Source: Channallabes apus (Eukaryota > Chordata > Actinopteri > Siluriformes > Clariidae). Taken from it: a stretch of 64,000 nucleotides of DNA. Shown piece by piece: positions 11,049-23,389 of this stretch. Under the pieces are notes generated by a model, which was not told where the DNA came from, made no database searches, and saw only the letters and a list, made by a program, of their open reading frames with translations. The position numbers and the translations under genes are program-made. Where the stretch lies: positions 11,241,203 to 11,305,202 of the forward strand of contig CM060131.1 of NCBI GenBank assembly GCA_030522415.1. The letters are read 5' to 3'. Positions within the stretch are counted from its first letter, which is position 1. Every line of letters begins with the position of its first letter.

Positions 11049-14000
11049 CTGTAAGGGGAAGAAACATTAGACATTAGGCGCAAAATTCAAAATGAAAATA
11101 ATAACAAGGAGTAAATAACTACACACCAAAAGATACAGTATGGATGATGCATCCAACAACATGCAACATGATATTTCGTTATTTGAGAAGAAATACATTA
11201 TATGAGTGGTACTTCAGTTGAAGCATTAACAGACACACTTTGGAAGAACCTCTTGATACTTGTTAAAGAAATAGTCCAATGAAATCAAAGATACCAGGAA
11301 CTGATACAAACAGAACTAAATAAAATCTTCGACCAAAAAACGTACGAGTAAATGTTCTTTACTCATTTTAGGATCAGTATCGGTCTAAAACATTTTTATT
11401 GATGCATCCCTATACAACCAGATGATAACCCTCTGAGGTCCTAACATGAAATCAAAATACCGCTGATAGCCATTTCACTGGAGGCCAGACAGGAAATTAT
11501 CTGGGTTATTCTAATAGCAGCAGAGACCTAACAGAAAACTGTGTTAAAGCTAATAGCGCCATAATTTACTGTAATAAACCTGAAATGACATGAATATGAA
11601 ATATTTGCTTTTCTTTTTTTTTTTCTTGCCATGAATATTGTAAATAGTCACCACCCTTTCACTGCAAATTAGGTACACATTCTTGGTAAATTTGTCAGTT
11701 AAATAGGAAATATTTGCATTGGTGGGAGGATTCGATTCAAATTGTCTATTGTTGTAAAATATGTCAAAGTGGAAGTTTTAATTGTGCATAATAACAGAAC
11801 ACAGGTATTAGAGTAAAAACTACCATTATTTCTCTACATGATCCTTGTTACACTAATGCACTTATCCCAGAGTTTCACTAGTACTTAGATACCAAAAAAA
11901 GCTAGTTTTCTCAGACTGGCGAAGTTTTCTGTAAGTTTCAGTTTTATACCTTCTTCAACCTTATGATAACATATACTAAGTTGATCACAAGTTCCGGTGT
12001 GACTTGAATGCTTCTCATGGTATTACTTATCTCAATACCGTAAAAGTTTACACATTAGATGCAGTAACGTTACAAATTTACTGTATACTTTACGCTGTAG
12101 AAACTATAGAATTAATAGTAAGAAGCTGCATTACTGTATATACATATAAAGTAGAACCTTGGAATGCGAGCATAATTCGCTCTGGAAGCGTGCTTGTATA
12201 TCAAAGCTAATTTCCCCATAAGAAATAATGGAAGCGCCAATGCTTCATTCCACAACCCAAAAATAGTTATATAAAAATAATTAATACAAAATGAAAAGAA
12301 TCGTGACTGGTGTTAGACAAGAGAAGAAGCAGGAGGAGGGGGGCTACTGTGCTATTGTCGCGCGAAAGAGAGAAGCACCATTGGCTCAGTTGTGATCATG
12401 TGACACTCGGCAGACAAAGTACATGCGTAATGCAGAATTCATATATCAAGACCTCGCTCGTTTATTAAGTAAAATTTTTTTTGCTCTTCTTGCAATACAC
12501 TTGCATACTGTACCAAGTTACTTGCAAGCCACGGTTCCACTGTAGATGCATAATAGATTTTATTAACGTTATTTATTTTATTTATTAACGTAATTTTATT
12601 TATCTATTCACACTATTTAAAAAATCAGTATAAAACTGATTTTAAAAGTTTTTAAACAAATGATACTGCTTATGATAGATCTAAACTTATAACTACTTAC
12701 CTACTGTATACCCTGCATATTTGGACATTCTATTATATCTTATTCCAAAATAATTAACGACCATCTAATTAGCAGTTTAATATGATTGAACTTAACAGTA
12801 CGTACTGTAGCATACTATTGCTAATATTAACTCTATTTTCTCTTACCCCAAAGTAGTTATTTGGGACGAAGCCCTCTCGTCCGCAGAGTGAAGCCCACCA
12901 CCAGTCCAGTCCCTCAGGTTTCTGCAGGATGGTTACCATGTCTCCTTCCTTGAAGCTCAGCTCATCGTGCGACTGGGCTGGGTAAGACCACAGGGCATAG
13001 AGCACGCCACTGTTCTCCACACCCATTGCCTCTTCCACTCCTGACATCATACAAACACACACACGTACATATATTACCTATATTACTATTTGCAGTGAAA
13101 TGTGCATACACATGTAGTTGTTTAGTTTGTAATAAATTCTGGCTACATGTCAAGCAATTTCATTTTTAAAGTGTAATAATAAGAATTTGAATAATAAATA
13201 AATAAAAAAAGCTAAAATGTAATTGGAAGAATCTGCATTAAGTCTTTATCATTCTAATTAGAAGCTATAAAATATATATTCTTTTCATGCTAACCCTGTC
13301 TCAGAATACTTTCTATGATTTGCCCTCTCAATCTTTTAATTAAATCTTTGTGGAGATCCCCATTGGGATGTGAAAGCTTATGCACAAACATTTTAGGTTA
13401 AACTTTTCTTGTGCATTTGGCATCTTTGACGTGTACATGAAAGTTGTGGGTCACATATCTGATGAAGTCACCCTCACCCCTGAGAAAGCTCTCACACTCT
13501 TCATAACCCACAGCATATGGGTCACACTTCTGCGCGGCCGTGGCTCCGTCGCTCTCGGTCACTGCCAAGACGGCTGCACCGTTACGAACCAGAAACTCGC
13601 ACAGGGCTCGATCATTACAGGAGGCAGCGCAGTGCAGGGGCGTCCTACATACGCATACATACACACCAATTCTGAGGTCAGAAATCCATTATGGTTGGCA
13701 ACAATCTGTACTAGGAAGTGATTGTGGAAGGGAATTTAGTTTTTTTTAAATGAGTCCTGTAAACTACAAGAGCAACACTATGAATACGGCTCTGACAGGT
13801 ACCCAACCTCAGCTATGTCACTCCAGTTCAGAAATACTCTCAACCATAGATGTGCACAGATTTTAATTTTTTTTAACCCTGCTCAAACAGTTATGAAGGA
13901 TAAACAAACAAATGCTGTAAAGCTATTTCTTTTCATAAGCTTTGTATCTGCCTGAATGAAAGTATAAAACCTTTCGTGCACATTCACCCTACATTCAAAC

Positions 14001-14428
14001 GATCGAGACGCACAAACCACAAATACACAAATGAGTGAAGGTGTGATACTAACCAGCCATGGCTGTCTGGGGCGCTGACATTGGCACCAATGCGTACGAG
14101 GAACTCCACTACAGCGTAATGCCCACCACAGATAGCATTATGAAGGGCGGTGATGCCCTCGTCATTTGGCTGGCTCGGGTCACTCATCTGGTGAAGAAAC
14201 ATGCACTTTATAAACGTAAGTTTAGTTGACATGTGAGACAGGTTTCATGTGGTGTGAGGTTGGGTGCTGGACGCCCATGATCGCTGACCTCCTGCACTGC
14301 TTTCTGCACGGTGTCCAGCTCTCCAACAAGAGAGCCATCTAGCAACAGCACCAAAGGACTGAGACGTGCACGGGGCCTCTTTAAAGTACTGCTCTTAGGC
14401 TTCCGCAGAATCGAGTATAGACCCTGCT

Positions 14429-14511
<83 letters not shown>

Positions 14512-17500
14512 TACTAAATACTTCAGATTAAGAATTCTCCTTGTGAGAACAGCTTTTGTCGATTTATACTACACTAGTCTTTATCTTTATCATTTCTTGT
14601 TGAACTGACCAGTTAATATTAATTTGCTTATTGAGGTAACATTTGTCTTCTCCCCGTACCTTCTGCTGGAGTGGCATAGCTGGGTTTGTGATGGGTGAAG
14701 TTGGGCTCGGTAACGACGGTGCGCTCTCCTCTCCATCTGAGGAGCTGCTCTCACTCCCCGCCTCGCCCTTTGTTTGAGGCCCTTTCCTGCGGAACATTTT
14801 TTTAATCATCTGCTTGTACTGGTTGGGCTGAAGCAGGGACGTAGTCTTCATGCTCTGTGAATGGTCGATAGAGCCACGTTTCTTCAGAGCTCGTGGAATC
14901 TCAGCACGGATCTGAAGCAACACGTCCATATCAGGGACCACGGGAGCCTCCGGGGCCACCACTGGCTGCAAGCGAGTGGGGCTCAGAGGCCTAGGGGCCA
15001 CTTCTGGCTCAGGATCGTCAGTGTTCACCTCTACTTTGGGCTCTTTGTTTTCCTCGATTGAGGCTGCTGGGCTTTCTGAGGAGCTGGACTGCTTATTTTG
15101 TGAGTTAATTTTTACCTGCTCCACGTAGTTTGTCTTTGGGACTGGCAAATAAAGATATGGACAAAAATTAGAACAATAATTTACTACCTACATTTTCGTC
15201 ATTAACCTAAATTAATGTCCAAGCCCCATTTGGGGTATTTACTGTAATGTTTTACATTACTAACAAAGTAATGTGCAAATTCACACTTTCTAGGAGAGCA
15301 CATGGTTTGAAATGCCACTCCTGACTTATGATACTTATGGTATACTTCACAGAATAGCTGAGAACTCTAATTTAGTACCTTCTGCGTAATAGACCGGAGG
15401 TCTCTGCTCTTGAGAGACAGGCTGAAAGTGGTAAAGTAACTCTCGAGGAAGAGTCATGGGCTGGCGTGGCATGCTGAGATCTCGTTCGCCCTCTGTGCCT
15501 TGTGGATATCTGGTGGCTGCTGAATAGTATGGGTTCTGGAGTCTCATGATGACAGACAGGGGGATGGGCCTATGTGGGCGGTGCCCAGGTGATGCAGGAG
15601 GAACTGAGACGCGGGAGATGATTGGTTGAGCGGTTAAAGACGATTGGGTAGGTGTAGCACGATCAGGGGGCACAGAGACACGGGTAAGGTTTCTGGGCAA
15701 GGAGCCGTTGGCTGATGGGAGATGACGAGGCAGAGTGTCCTGCAAACAGAATGTTTAGAACAACGTGGATGGAGGTTGAACAGTTGCTTCAATGAAAAAC
15801 CATAAGCATTAATAAAATAATATAGAAACTAAAACAAACTCATTTAATTTAATTTAATTTTACTTTCCCACAATCTTTGTTAATGAATGGTCAATTACAC
15901 TAGCATGACCACATGACTTTTATGCATGACTGGATATACATCACGGTAATGGTGTTCACCAAAAACACCCCAAAAACAGTACAATAACTGCATGCCGTTC
16001 TCCATAAATCACAAGTATCGTTTGAAATTAACAAGTGCTTGAACAAATAAGGCGTGTTTTAACCCGGCGTCCACGTTAGACTGAGATAAATGTCACTTCA
16101 AATCTGTTTTGACCAAAAAACTCAAATTAAACAAAAGTGGTTTGCAATGTGAATGTAGCCATGTCCTGTAATCTCAATATTAAAAGAAAGAGATTAAAAT
16201 ACAATACCCAATAATAAATTAATAATATCCACTTACAGATTAATTAAAGGGCACGGCATCATGTAACTAATCTGGTAATTGCTATTGTACAAGGCACTAA
16301 ACAGACGTTCAGCAATTCATGCATGTGCGGACCCTCATGTACACACCTTTCGAGGTGCAGAGGGCGAGTCCAGGTTAGATTCTCTCCAATTGCTGTTGGA
16401 AACAGTTTGCCTGATCCATTCATTCTCTGGAATGTAAGAAAGTCAAAATAAGTAAACATTGTTCTTCTTCATACCTGGAACTTATCGCAGGTTCAGTTTA
16501 TCTATGTTCCGGTAAACTAAGGGAAGATTCGGTTCTTATCTGCGGTTTAGACTTACTGTCATACGTGTGGTGCGGTTTCCTATCATACGAAACATCCAGG
16601 TCTGTCTCGTTCCACTTTGACGGGCTGCTCTGAACTCTCGCTAAACCCTCATCTGAGTGAACACAACAGTGAGAGTGAATTTAAAGAGGAATTTTAAAGA
16701 GAGAGTGAGAATACAAATATACTGACACACCTTGACACTTTTAGATAAAGGCTGCCTTTAGACAAAGATGACTCATACTACACACACACACACACATACA
16801 TACACATACATACATACATAGATACACAGAGTAAACAAATGAAAGAGCTTTGAACATTGGACTAAAATCCTAAGAGAAAACCTGTTCTTCACATTTGACC
16901 TACAGTAGGTGGAGTTGCACTATGGGTGCAATAAACAGTAAAGAAAGATATCTAATACAACTTTTGTTATTGTTTCTCCATAATCTCTCTCTGATAATTT
17001 CTTTCATTTTATTCTGCGGTCTTCATACAGTAGGTCAACATAAACTAGTAGAAGTAATTGGCTTTTGAGAGAACTTTTGAGCTTCAATCAATGGTAGCTG
17101 AAAAAACTCATTATGTCTACTTTGTTCTTATCGTCATGCCAAATGATCAAAAAAGATGAATGATATATACATTTGATCATCTTCTCTAAATTTGCCTTTC
17201 GCCATACCTGCTTTAAATGGAGTGAAATTGCGTGGCAACGTGTTCGACATCGGTTGGCCGAAAGGTCCGGGTGAAGGAGCTCTGTCCAGCCTGGGTGATC
17301 TACGACCAGTTGTGGGTGAATCGTGCATGACCAATGGACTACTTGGGATTTGCAGCATGCTAGACAAAGGCATAGACTGTTGCTCATATTTGTAACTAGG
17401 TGAGAGCTCTGGGAAGGTGAATGAGCCGCTCAAGTTCCGCTCATGGGACCTGGCAGGATTTGGCGAAGCCCGACGTTGGGTGCGCGGGGACTGATTTGGG

Positions 17501-20500
17501 GGTGTCAGGTTTCCATGAGAGTAGACAGGCTCAACGCGAGTGCTGCGAGCTTGAGTAGGTGCATACTGATAGACCTGGGTGTTTGGAGCAGGGGGGAGAT
17601 TTCTACCACTGGTAAAGAAAGGGTCCGATGAACGAGTGCTGGGCTCTGTCACTCTGATGGGCGGTGTGCTTTGGGGGAAAGATATGGTGCCTCTATTCAT
17701 GGGACTTCCACCTGCATCTCTGCTGGTATTGGTTGTGGAAAAACTGCCATTGGTGCTCGTCGGTGTGGTATTGATGACAGTTTGGAGAGTGGTGTTGGTG
17801 GTGTTCATTGGTCGTGTGCTGAAGCTCTGTCATAATAGTGGATAAGAGAATAATAATAATAAGATCAACAGACGATTGAAGATGTATTACAAATATAAAA
17901 TATTCAACAGCTTCAACATATCGCATATTAAAAATCATCTTTCCTCATATTCACAGAATGAACACAGATCTAAAATTTAACTAGCTCAACATTCGATTTA
18001 TTTGGTATATGCTGCTAACAGTCTCCGCGGGGTTTCGTACGTTCCACTTCATCAAGCAAGTCAGGAGTGTTGCGAGGGGTAGCGTTTATCAGCTACGGGC
18101 AATATCCAAGCTAAAGCCTTTAAATTTTTATCTACAAAGGACTTGGAAACAGTTACCCATGCTTTTATCTCTTCTAGGCTCAATTACTGTAACCGCCTTT
18201 ACTCAGCTTCAATCAACCTCAGTTAGACTCCAATTAGTTTAAAATACAGCAGGCAGATTTTTTTTTTTTTTTACCAAGAACTTAGAGAAGACAAGACATA
18301 ACATCAGTTTTAGCTCATCTTCACTGGCTACCAATTAAATACAGAACTGATTGTAAAATTTTACTTTTTGTTTTTAAATCTCTTGTCATTTTCTACCTCC
18401 AAATATTCTCCTAAACAAATCCTACCTACAATCCCGCCCCCAGGGGAAAAAGTTAAAAGGTTAAAGCTAAAAATAACCTTATCAGCTTTAATGTAGTCAG
18501 TGATATTATTTTATCTTAGAGTATCTCTTCACATTACTGCTTCAATTAGCGCCACAGTTTTAGGAACATATAAGACAAACTGGCTTTAAACTTCCCGCAG
18601 GAGAAATAAACAGACTGTACATTGATCATTTAAGTTCATTCACCTTTGAAGATTCAGTTCTTATTAACTGTAACGTACCTTTTTTTGGAATAATAGCCAA
18701 TAGCCACGCCCACTTTGAGGCTGGACAGTCATACAGACAGAGGGACAGAAATTGGGTTTTGGGTTCTCTAATGGAAGGACATAATTGAAAGAGCGAGTTC
18801 TTTTATTTATAAATATTAAAATACCCTTTTTCATTTGCTTTTAGGTCTTATAATAAATTTTTTATGCTTTTATTTATTTAACTTTTTTTTTTTTTTTATT
18901 TAGTTCATACAGTTCCTATTCTCTTCTACTCTTATGTTATGATTTGAAGCTTATTTTGCTTCACAAATCCAAATCCAACAAGGCCAAAGAGACAAGCCCA
19001 AGTCAATACACTTTCAACACACTTTAACAAAGCGCTCATTCAGAATTCTAGTAGGATTTGAAGCAGCCAGGAATTATGCTGCTAAATACTTCACATCCCT
19101 TTCACAGTCTACTGGCTAAACAGCGGAGCACTTACTCAGCCAGAGAATACTTCAGCTCTGCTGTGACAAAGAACAGTACAGGAAGTCTTTTTTGCCAACT
19201 GCAATTAGCCTTAACAATAAACTCTGCTGTGTCAGGAGAGGGATCTCCTTCTCTGACATCAGAGGCTGATATACTGATATACTGTGCATTCTGTTTTCAT
19301 TGCAATCATCCTTTTATTCACTCTTTTATTAATATAATATTCTAACTTGCTTGCGCACCTGATGTACAGTTACTTAATTTCCCACACACACACACACACA
19401 CACTACCGTTCAAAGGTTTTAGAACACTTGCAAATTTCTTTGTTTTTGTTTAGATTCAAGATTCAAGATTCAAAGAACTTTATTAATCCCAAAGGGAAAT
19501 TGCTTATGCTCGGTTACAGGTGCTCACAGTTGTTAACTAAGGAAAGGTAATAAAGGTAATAAATAATACTAATAATAAAAAAAAATAAAAAAAAACTTCC
19601 TGAAACATTAAGTACCAACAAAATATGACTCAAGACCACTTGTAAGTATTGCACTTGTAAGTATTAGTGATTTATTTTCTACATTCTACAACAATAGTGG
19701 GGATTTCAAAACTATAAAATAACACATATGGAATTAGGTAATTACGTAACAACAAGAAAAACAACAGTTAGTTGTTATTTTAAGAGACAGAGGTCGGCCT
19801 TTCTGTAATAGTTCTTGCAAGAACAGTATTGTCAAGTGCATTTGCAAAATCCGTCAAGCACCATAATGAAACTGGCTCTCATGAAGGCCGTCCCAGGAGG
19901 ACGAGACCAAAACCTACCTCTGCCGCAGACGAGAAGTTCATTTAGAGTTATCAGCCTGAAAAATGACCAATTAACAGCACCTCAGATTAGAGGCGTTATG
20001 AAGTCTTTACAGAGCAGAAGTAGCAGAAACATCTCAATATCAACTGTTCAAAGGAGATTCATGCATTTTTGGACGCCTTCAGCATTCCTTTAAAATGTAG
20101 AAAGAAATTAAAATCAGAATCGTGGAGTTAGAAAGTGATCTAAAACTTCTGAACGGTAGTGTATATACAATCATCATGTGCGCGTACATACGGTAGTAAC
20201 AATATATTCATATCTTTTTTATGAATTTTTCATTTTTACCTCATTAACACACCCTAATGTGGAATTTCTTTATTATTCCCACCTGACTACACTATTGCAA
20301 ACAGTTTATCATAGTTTTTTTCCTTTTACCCTTTAACTGTACATTTTCTCATTGTGACTTTGGAATTTTAACCTTGCCTTAATATATTTTTTTTTCACCG
20401 TGTTGCTTGTATGTTGTTGTAACCTGTGAACTGGCTGCTGTAACGTTATAATTTAAATTTAGACATTTGGCAGATGCTTTTATCCAGAGCACAAGAGGGC

Positions 20501-22122
20501 TTTAAAGTTTCCGTCATTGGATAGATCCTTACACGGGTTAGTAGGTTAATAAATAAGTACCATCAGTCAAACACTGTTGGAACGTTTTTTCCCCCTTTTG
20601 GGATTAATAAAGGTGTCTGTCTGCCTATTTGTCCATCGGGGTTCCTATTTGTCTTTATGTCCGCCTGTGTAGTACAAATCCATATATGTTTTTAGTGGAA
20701 CACTCTTATATAAAACAGGCTCCCGAGCTAAACAATGCCAAGGTTAATTTAGAATTGAAATAAAAGTAAGCAGAACAGTTGGTTGTAAATCCGTGTAATT
20801 ACAGTAGTTACCTGTGATGTAGAGCTTTCAGGGCCGGTAGATGAGATATCATGCAGGAGTGAATTAAACTCACGGGACAACTCATCCGCCGTCGCCATAG
20901 AGGCATTCAGGTCTTCTGTGATTGACTGGACTACATGTAGAAAAAACACAGAAACAGTAGTTACACAAAGAAATGTTCAAACTACACAATTTTGAAGTCA
21001 GCAAAAAATGTTTTTTAAATAAAAATAGTTTCAACAATGGGTGTTATCATCACCACTTCCTGTTTCCTTCCTTATTAAAGCCCCACATTTATGGTTTCAA
21101 CATTTGGAATTCAGGGAAGACAAGAAAAATCAGAACTGCTGGCAAAATAAATAATTTTATCTGACTTCAGATGTTTTAGTTTTAAGAATGAAGGAACAGA
21201 TTTAGTGATTGAAATCTAGAATAGGTTCATTTAAACAAAACATAAAAATTTAACTATTCACTTCACCTAACTGGTAATGATGAGCTATTTATTATGACCA
21301 TTAATCAAAAGCATGTTCATAGCTTCATAGCTCATTAGTCGCATCCATGTGGTTCTCAAAAAGAAAAAGAAAAAAAGGTATAAACTAAAAAAAAAAAAAC
21401 ATTAGAGCATAATTATAAATTAAACTTAATAATAATAATAATAATAAATAATAATAATAAATAATAATAATTATTATTATTAATTATTAAAATTTTATAA
21501 TAATAATTATTATTTTTATTATTTATTTATTTACTAACTGATTGATTGATTGATGCAGTAGTTCTAAACTGCATAGGTTGTTTATGTTCAGAAAAAAAAT
21601 ATTTCTTAAATATGTTAAATATGTACACTTAATATTTTATCCGAAAAAAAAAAAAAAAAAAAAGGACATTATGAGATACGTTTTAACAAATTATTTAGAG
21701 CACTGATTTTTAGCCTCACTAAAAATTACAAAATGATTATTTGGACATAATCAATATAATAGATCAGAATAATAAATCTGTGAACAAATAAATGTATGCA
21801 TGAAAGTTATTGGAATTAATGTTATTAACCTTTTAACTAGAACTGCATCTAATAACCAAATAAATTGAACCAACATTTTAGTTGCTAAGAAGGAAATAGT
21901 GGGAAAAAAAAACAAGACAAATTGTTCTTAATCAAATGTCATAAAATTCTCTGGCATTCAACTACTATCATTTCACTTGCTGGAACATGTGTCCACTGTG
22001 TTAGTAATAGAAAACATGATCCTATGATTACTAAACGGGAAATAAAGAAGAAAAGAAAAGAAAAAAAAGAAAGTCAGTTTCTTACACAGTATGCTGTTCC
22101 CATACATGTTGTTGGAGGACAT
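11013..22122 (-). CDS. ppp1r13l: ppp1r13l (iASPP), whole coding region, 12 exons
   Basis: RelA-associated inhibitor of the ASPP family. The family binds p53 relatives, NF-kB p65 and protein phosphatase 1 through C-terminal ankyrin repeats plus an SH3 domain; iASPP inhibits p53-driven apoptosis. Joining the exons listed separately gives 2460 nt, i.e. 819 residues plus stop, with every junction in phase; human iASPP is about 828 residues (from memory). Order: short N-terminal helix-like segment (about residues 15-35), long Ser/Pro-rich disordered region with repeated SPR/SPG motifs (53-440), the family motif [11 protein letters not shown] (about 487-497), ankyrin repeats (about 610-740), SH3 (about 748-808), and a short tail. 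SH3 hallmarks [12 protein letters not shown] and PNNYFG are intact. The [10 protein letters not shown] motif and the exon-4 KWNETDLDV motif point to iASPP rather than ASPP1/2. All splice sites are GT-AG. The true 5' end is the least certain part: the first ATG is chosen from an exon recognised only by phase and donor. Introns contain a MITE, an L2 fragment and a Tc1-like element. Confidence 0.93.
12150..12546. mobile_element. MITE with inverted ends, copy 2 (short)
   Basis: Same family as the element at 57.6 kb: 'gtagaaccttggaatgcgag' at the left, 'caagccacggttccactgta' at the right, and the shared interior 'ataagaaataatggaagcgc' and 'ttggctcagttgtgatcatg'. Lies in the last intron of ppp1r13l. 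Confidence 0.75.
12847..13040 (-). CDS. ppp1r13l: ppp1r13l coding exon 11 (SH3 domain)
   Basis: 194 nt encoding almost the whole SH3 domain: [44 protein letters not shown]. The aromatic and acidic residues expected of an ASPP SH3 surface are present. Donor ggg|gtaaga. Confidence 0.97.
13478..13644 (-). CDS. ppp1r13l: ppp1r13l coding exon 10 (ankyrin)
   Basis: 167 nt encoding [19 protein letters not shown], then [20 protein letters not shown] and [16 protein letters not shown], near-identical in layout to the last ankyrin repeats of human iASPP. The acceptor tract is TG-rich rather than pyrimidine-rich. Confidence 0.97.
14054..14187 (-). CDS. ppp1r13l: ppp1r13l coding exon 9 (ankyrin)
   Basis: 134 nt encoding [20 protein letters not shown], then [20 protein letters not shown] and DSHG. 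The ALHNAI and GANV signatures are classic ankyrin-repeat residues. It ends mid-codon (TG|) to form the Trp of WTPLHCAAS with the next exon. Confidence 0.97.
14289..14423 (-). CDS. ppp1r13l: ppp1r13l coding exon 8 (first ankyrin repeat)
   Basis: 135 nt, phase 0 on both sides, encoding [20 protein letters not shown] followed by [20 protein letters not shown], the start of the ankyrin block. Because both ends are phase 0 and the length is a multiple of three, skipping it would not shift the frame. Its acceptor is preceded by a long (TG) run on the transcribed strand in place of a normal pyrimidine tract. Confidence 0.94.
14432..14507. repeat. (AC)n microsatellite at the ppp1r13l exon 8 acceptor
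   Basis: About 37 uninterrupted AC pairs. On the transcribed strand this is a (UG) run ending about 8 nt before the splice acceptor of exon 8. Confidence 0.97.
14660..15141 (-). CDS. ppp1r13l: ppp1r13l coding exon 7 (iASPP signature region)
   Basis: 482 nt. Contains an acidic stretch, then [24 protein letters not shown] and the basic segment [10 protein letters not shown]. These appear in the same order in human iASPP just before its ankyrin repeats. The exon ends LQQK|gtacgg in phase 0. Confidence 0.95.
15379..15739 (-). CDS. ppp1r13l: ppp1r13l coding exon 6
   Basis: 361 nt encoding a basic Pro/Ser-rich region containing TLPRHLP, TLPRELL and [18 protein letters not shown]. The last matches the RPIPLS..K/RLQN motif of human iASPP. 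Enters in phase 0, donor gaag|gtacta. Confidence 0.92.
16347..16426 (-). CDS. ppp1r13l: ppp1r13l coding exon 5
   Basis: 80 nt. The frame set by its neighbours reads NEWIRQTV...[14 protein letters not shown]. Another frame across it is also open, so it is easily mistranslated, but only this frame joins both neighbouring exons. Confidence 0.88.
16557..16652 (-). CDS. ppp1r13l: ppp1r13l coding exon 4
   Basis: Encodes the conserved iASPP motif [18 protein letters not shown]; the human protein has a very similar WNESDLDV segment. 96 nt, acceptor cactcag, donor gtaagt, phases 1 in and 1 out. Confidence 0.92.
17208..17826 (-). CDS. ppp1r13l: ppp1r13l coding exon 3 (Ser/Pro-rich)
   Basis: The longest exon, 619 nt, encoding a low-complexity Thr/Ser/Asn/Pro-rich region with repeated proline-directed sites ([22 protein letters not shown]). 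These resemble the SPR repeats of the human N-terminal half and are plausible CDK/MAPK targets. Acceptor gacag|agc, donor gcag|gtatgg. The opposite strand is also largely open here, but that is a by-product of composition. Confidence 0.92.
18060..18430 (+). mobile_element. L2-like LINE 3' fragment inside a ppp1r13l intron
   Basis: A degenerate remnant of the same C-terminal block ([16 protein letters not shown], then LQ.S.R, then HWLP.KYR-like remains), opposite in orientation to the host gene and full of stops. Confidence 0.6.
19395..20162. mobile_element. Tc1-like element with terminal repeats, in a ppp1r13l intron
   Basis: Ends ACTACCGTTCAAAGGTTTTA and ...CTTCTGAACGGTAGTGTA are inverted matches. 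The interior encodes an N-terminal transposase piece ([45 protein letters not shown]) that stops early; the catalytic part is missing. A short SINE-like scrap (ctttattaatcccaaaggga) sits near the left end. Confidence 0.75.
20812..20930 (-). CDS. ppp1r13l: ppp1r13l coding exon 2
   Basis: Encodes a charged, helix-prone segment ([10 protein letters not shown]...[12 protein letters not shown]) in the place where human iASPP has its N-terminal coiled-coil-like stretch. It enters in phase 1 (two bases completing a codon) and leaves in phase 0 at cag|gtaact. Confidence 0.8.
21420..21545. repeat. (TAA)n-rich low-complexity stretch
   Basis: Imperfect ATA/TTA triplets, partly self-complementary, in a ppp1r13l intron. 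Confidence 0.9.
22086..22122 (-). CDS. ppp1r13l: ppp1r13l coding exon 1 (probable start)
   Basis: A strong donor (gtaaga, low-coordinate side) ends a stretch whose single overhanging base fits the two bases needed by the next exon. The ATG begins [12 protein letters not shown] and is followed in phase by the certain exon 2. With it the protein comes to 819 residues. The frame stays open upstream to a possible acceptor at 22181-22183, so the exon may extend to 22180 and the real start may be further up. An alternative is the internal Met in exon 2 (MATADEL). Confidence 0.5.
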
Positions 22123-23389
22123 GATTTCAAGTTCCTTTTGGATGTTCCAACTCCAACTTCTGACTAATTCAACACACTTCCTGGGGAATTACAGGAGACA
22201 TGTTAAAACACTTCAATTCAGACAGCCTTATCCAAAAACATAGAAGCACTAGCATGTACTGTATATGGCATAAGTACTTTTTCCCTTGAAACCTTTCACA
22301 AATGGACATAATAGATCTGTTTACAGGTTGTACACAGTGATGATGTAACCAAGCTGTGCGCACATTTTGGCAACGGAAATATGTAGAATCACAACAGCTT
22401 GTCATGCCATGCAAGAGCATTATCCACTAATATCGGCTTCCAGATCCTTGTCCTATTACAGATTTGGTAGAAGACGTCAGTAAGTGGCCCGGTTGACTGA
22501 TAATGCTGGCATGTACACACCTGAGACATTAAGAACATTAAATGCTTATGACTATGTTTATCTGTGGACATGTACAGAATGTCATACAGTATACACGACA
22601 GAATTTTGTGTCTTGAAATCAGGAGTCAAGGACACAAAACCTATATGAATGAGGCATGGGTAATAATAAGACCCTTTGGAATCTAGGCAAAACAAGTACT
22701 GTATGCATGTATTTTGCATTGTTGGCTTGCTAACTACTGATCAATTAATTAATCAATCAAGTAGCCAATTAATTGTTGCAGTTCTAGCAGTAAATGTAAA
22801 ATATGAGCGCAAGTGTTGATCTCAAGCTGTAGACAGGCTTAATATCTTGCAGACAGAGACATCATCAGTTGCTTTGAAACATTTGTGATCTAACTGGAAT
22901 CCTGTAAAACTTTAGTGTAACAGTGGAATATTGATTCTGGAAACGGTATATGCAGCAACCAAGTATTCCGGTACTAGCAATGTTTTCAGCTTGCTCATTC
23001 GGGGTAATGAATGGGGTAGTCGCACATCTTTTTGATGTATGAATAGATACTTTATTGATCTTGAAGGAAACATCCACTAGCAAGGGTAGTAACACAATAA
23101 ACATTTACAGTAGTTATAATTGCAAATTGTCTATCGTGTAGTGCGTGCAGTCAAAAGAAAAAAAAAAGGATGCATGTGACGTTTTAACAGAAAAGACTAA
23201 AAAATATATATATGAATATATAAGGATATGTCCAGATATAATGTTGTTGACTGTGAATGCATACATTGGGATTTCGATAAGGTATGAATCTATCCAGTGA
23301 CAGAAACTTCGTAAGTCGCTCTGGATAAGAGCGTCTGTAAATGCCTAAATGTAAATATACTACCCCAGACCATAAAGCTGCATGATATA

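Noticed and set aside
14311..14517. Poly-(His-Thr) frame; similar ones near 19.3, 38.2 and 45.9 kb
   Set aside because: Translations of CA/GT microsatellites.
16259..16459. Alternative frame for ppp1r13l exon 5 ([10 protein letters not shown]...)
   Set aside because: Does not join in phase to exon 4 or exon 6; the other frame does.
17192..17845. Long open frames on the plus strand over 17.2-17.8 kb
   Set aside because: They are antisense shadows of ppp1r13l exon 3; only the minus frame has iASPP motifs and phase-consistent splice sites.
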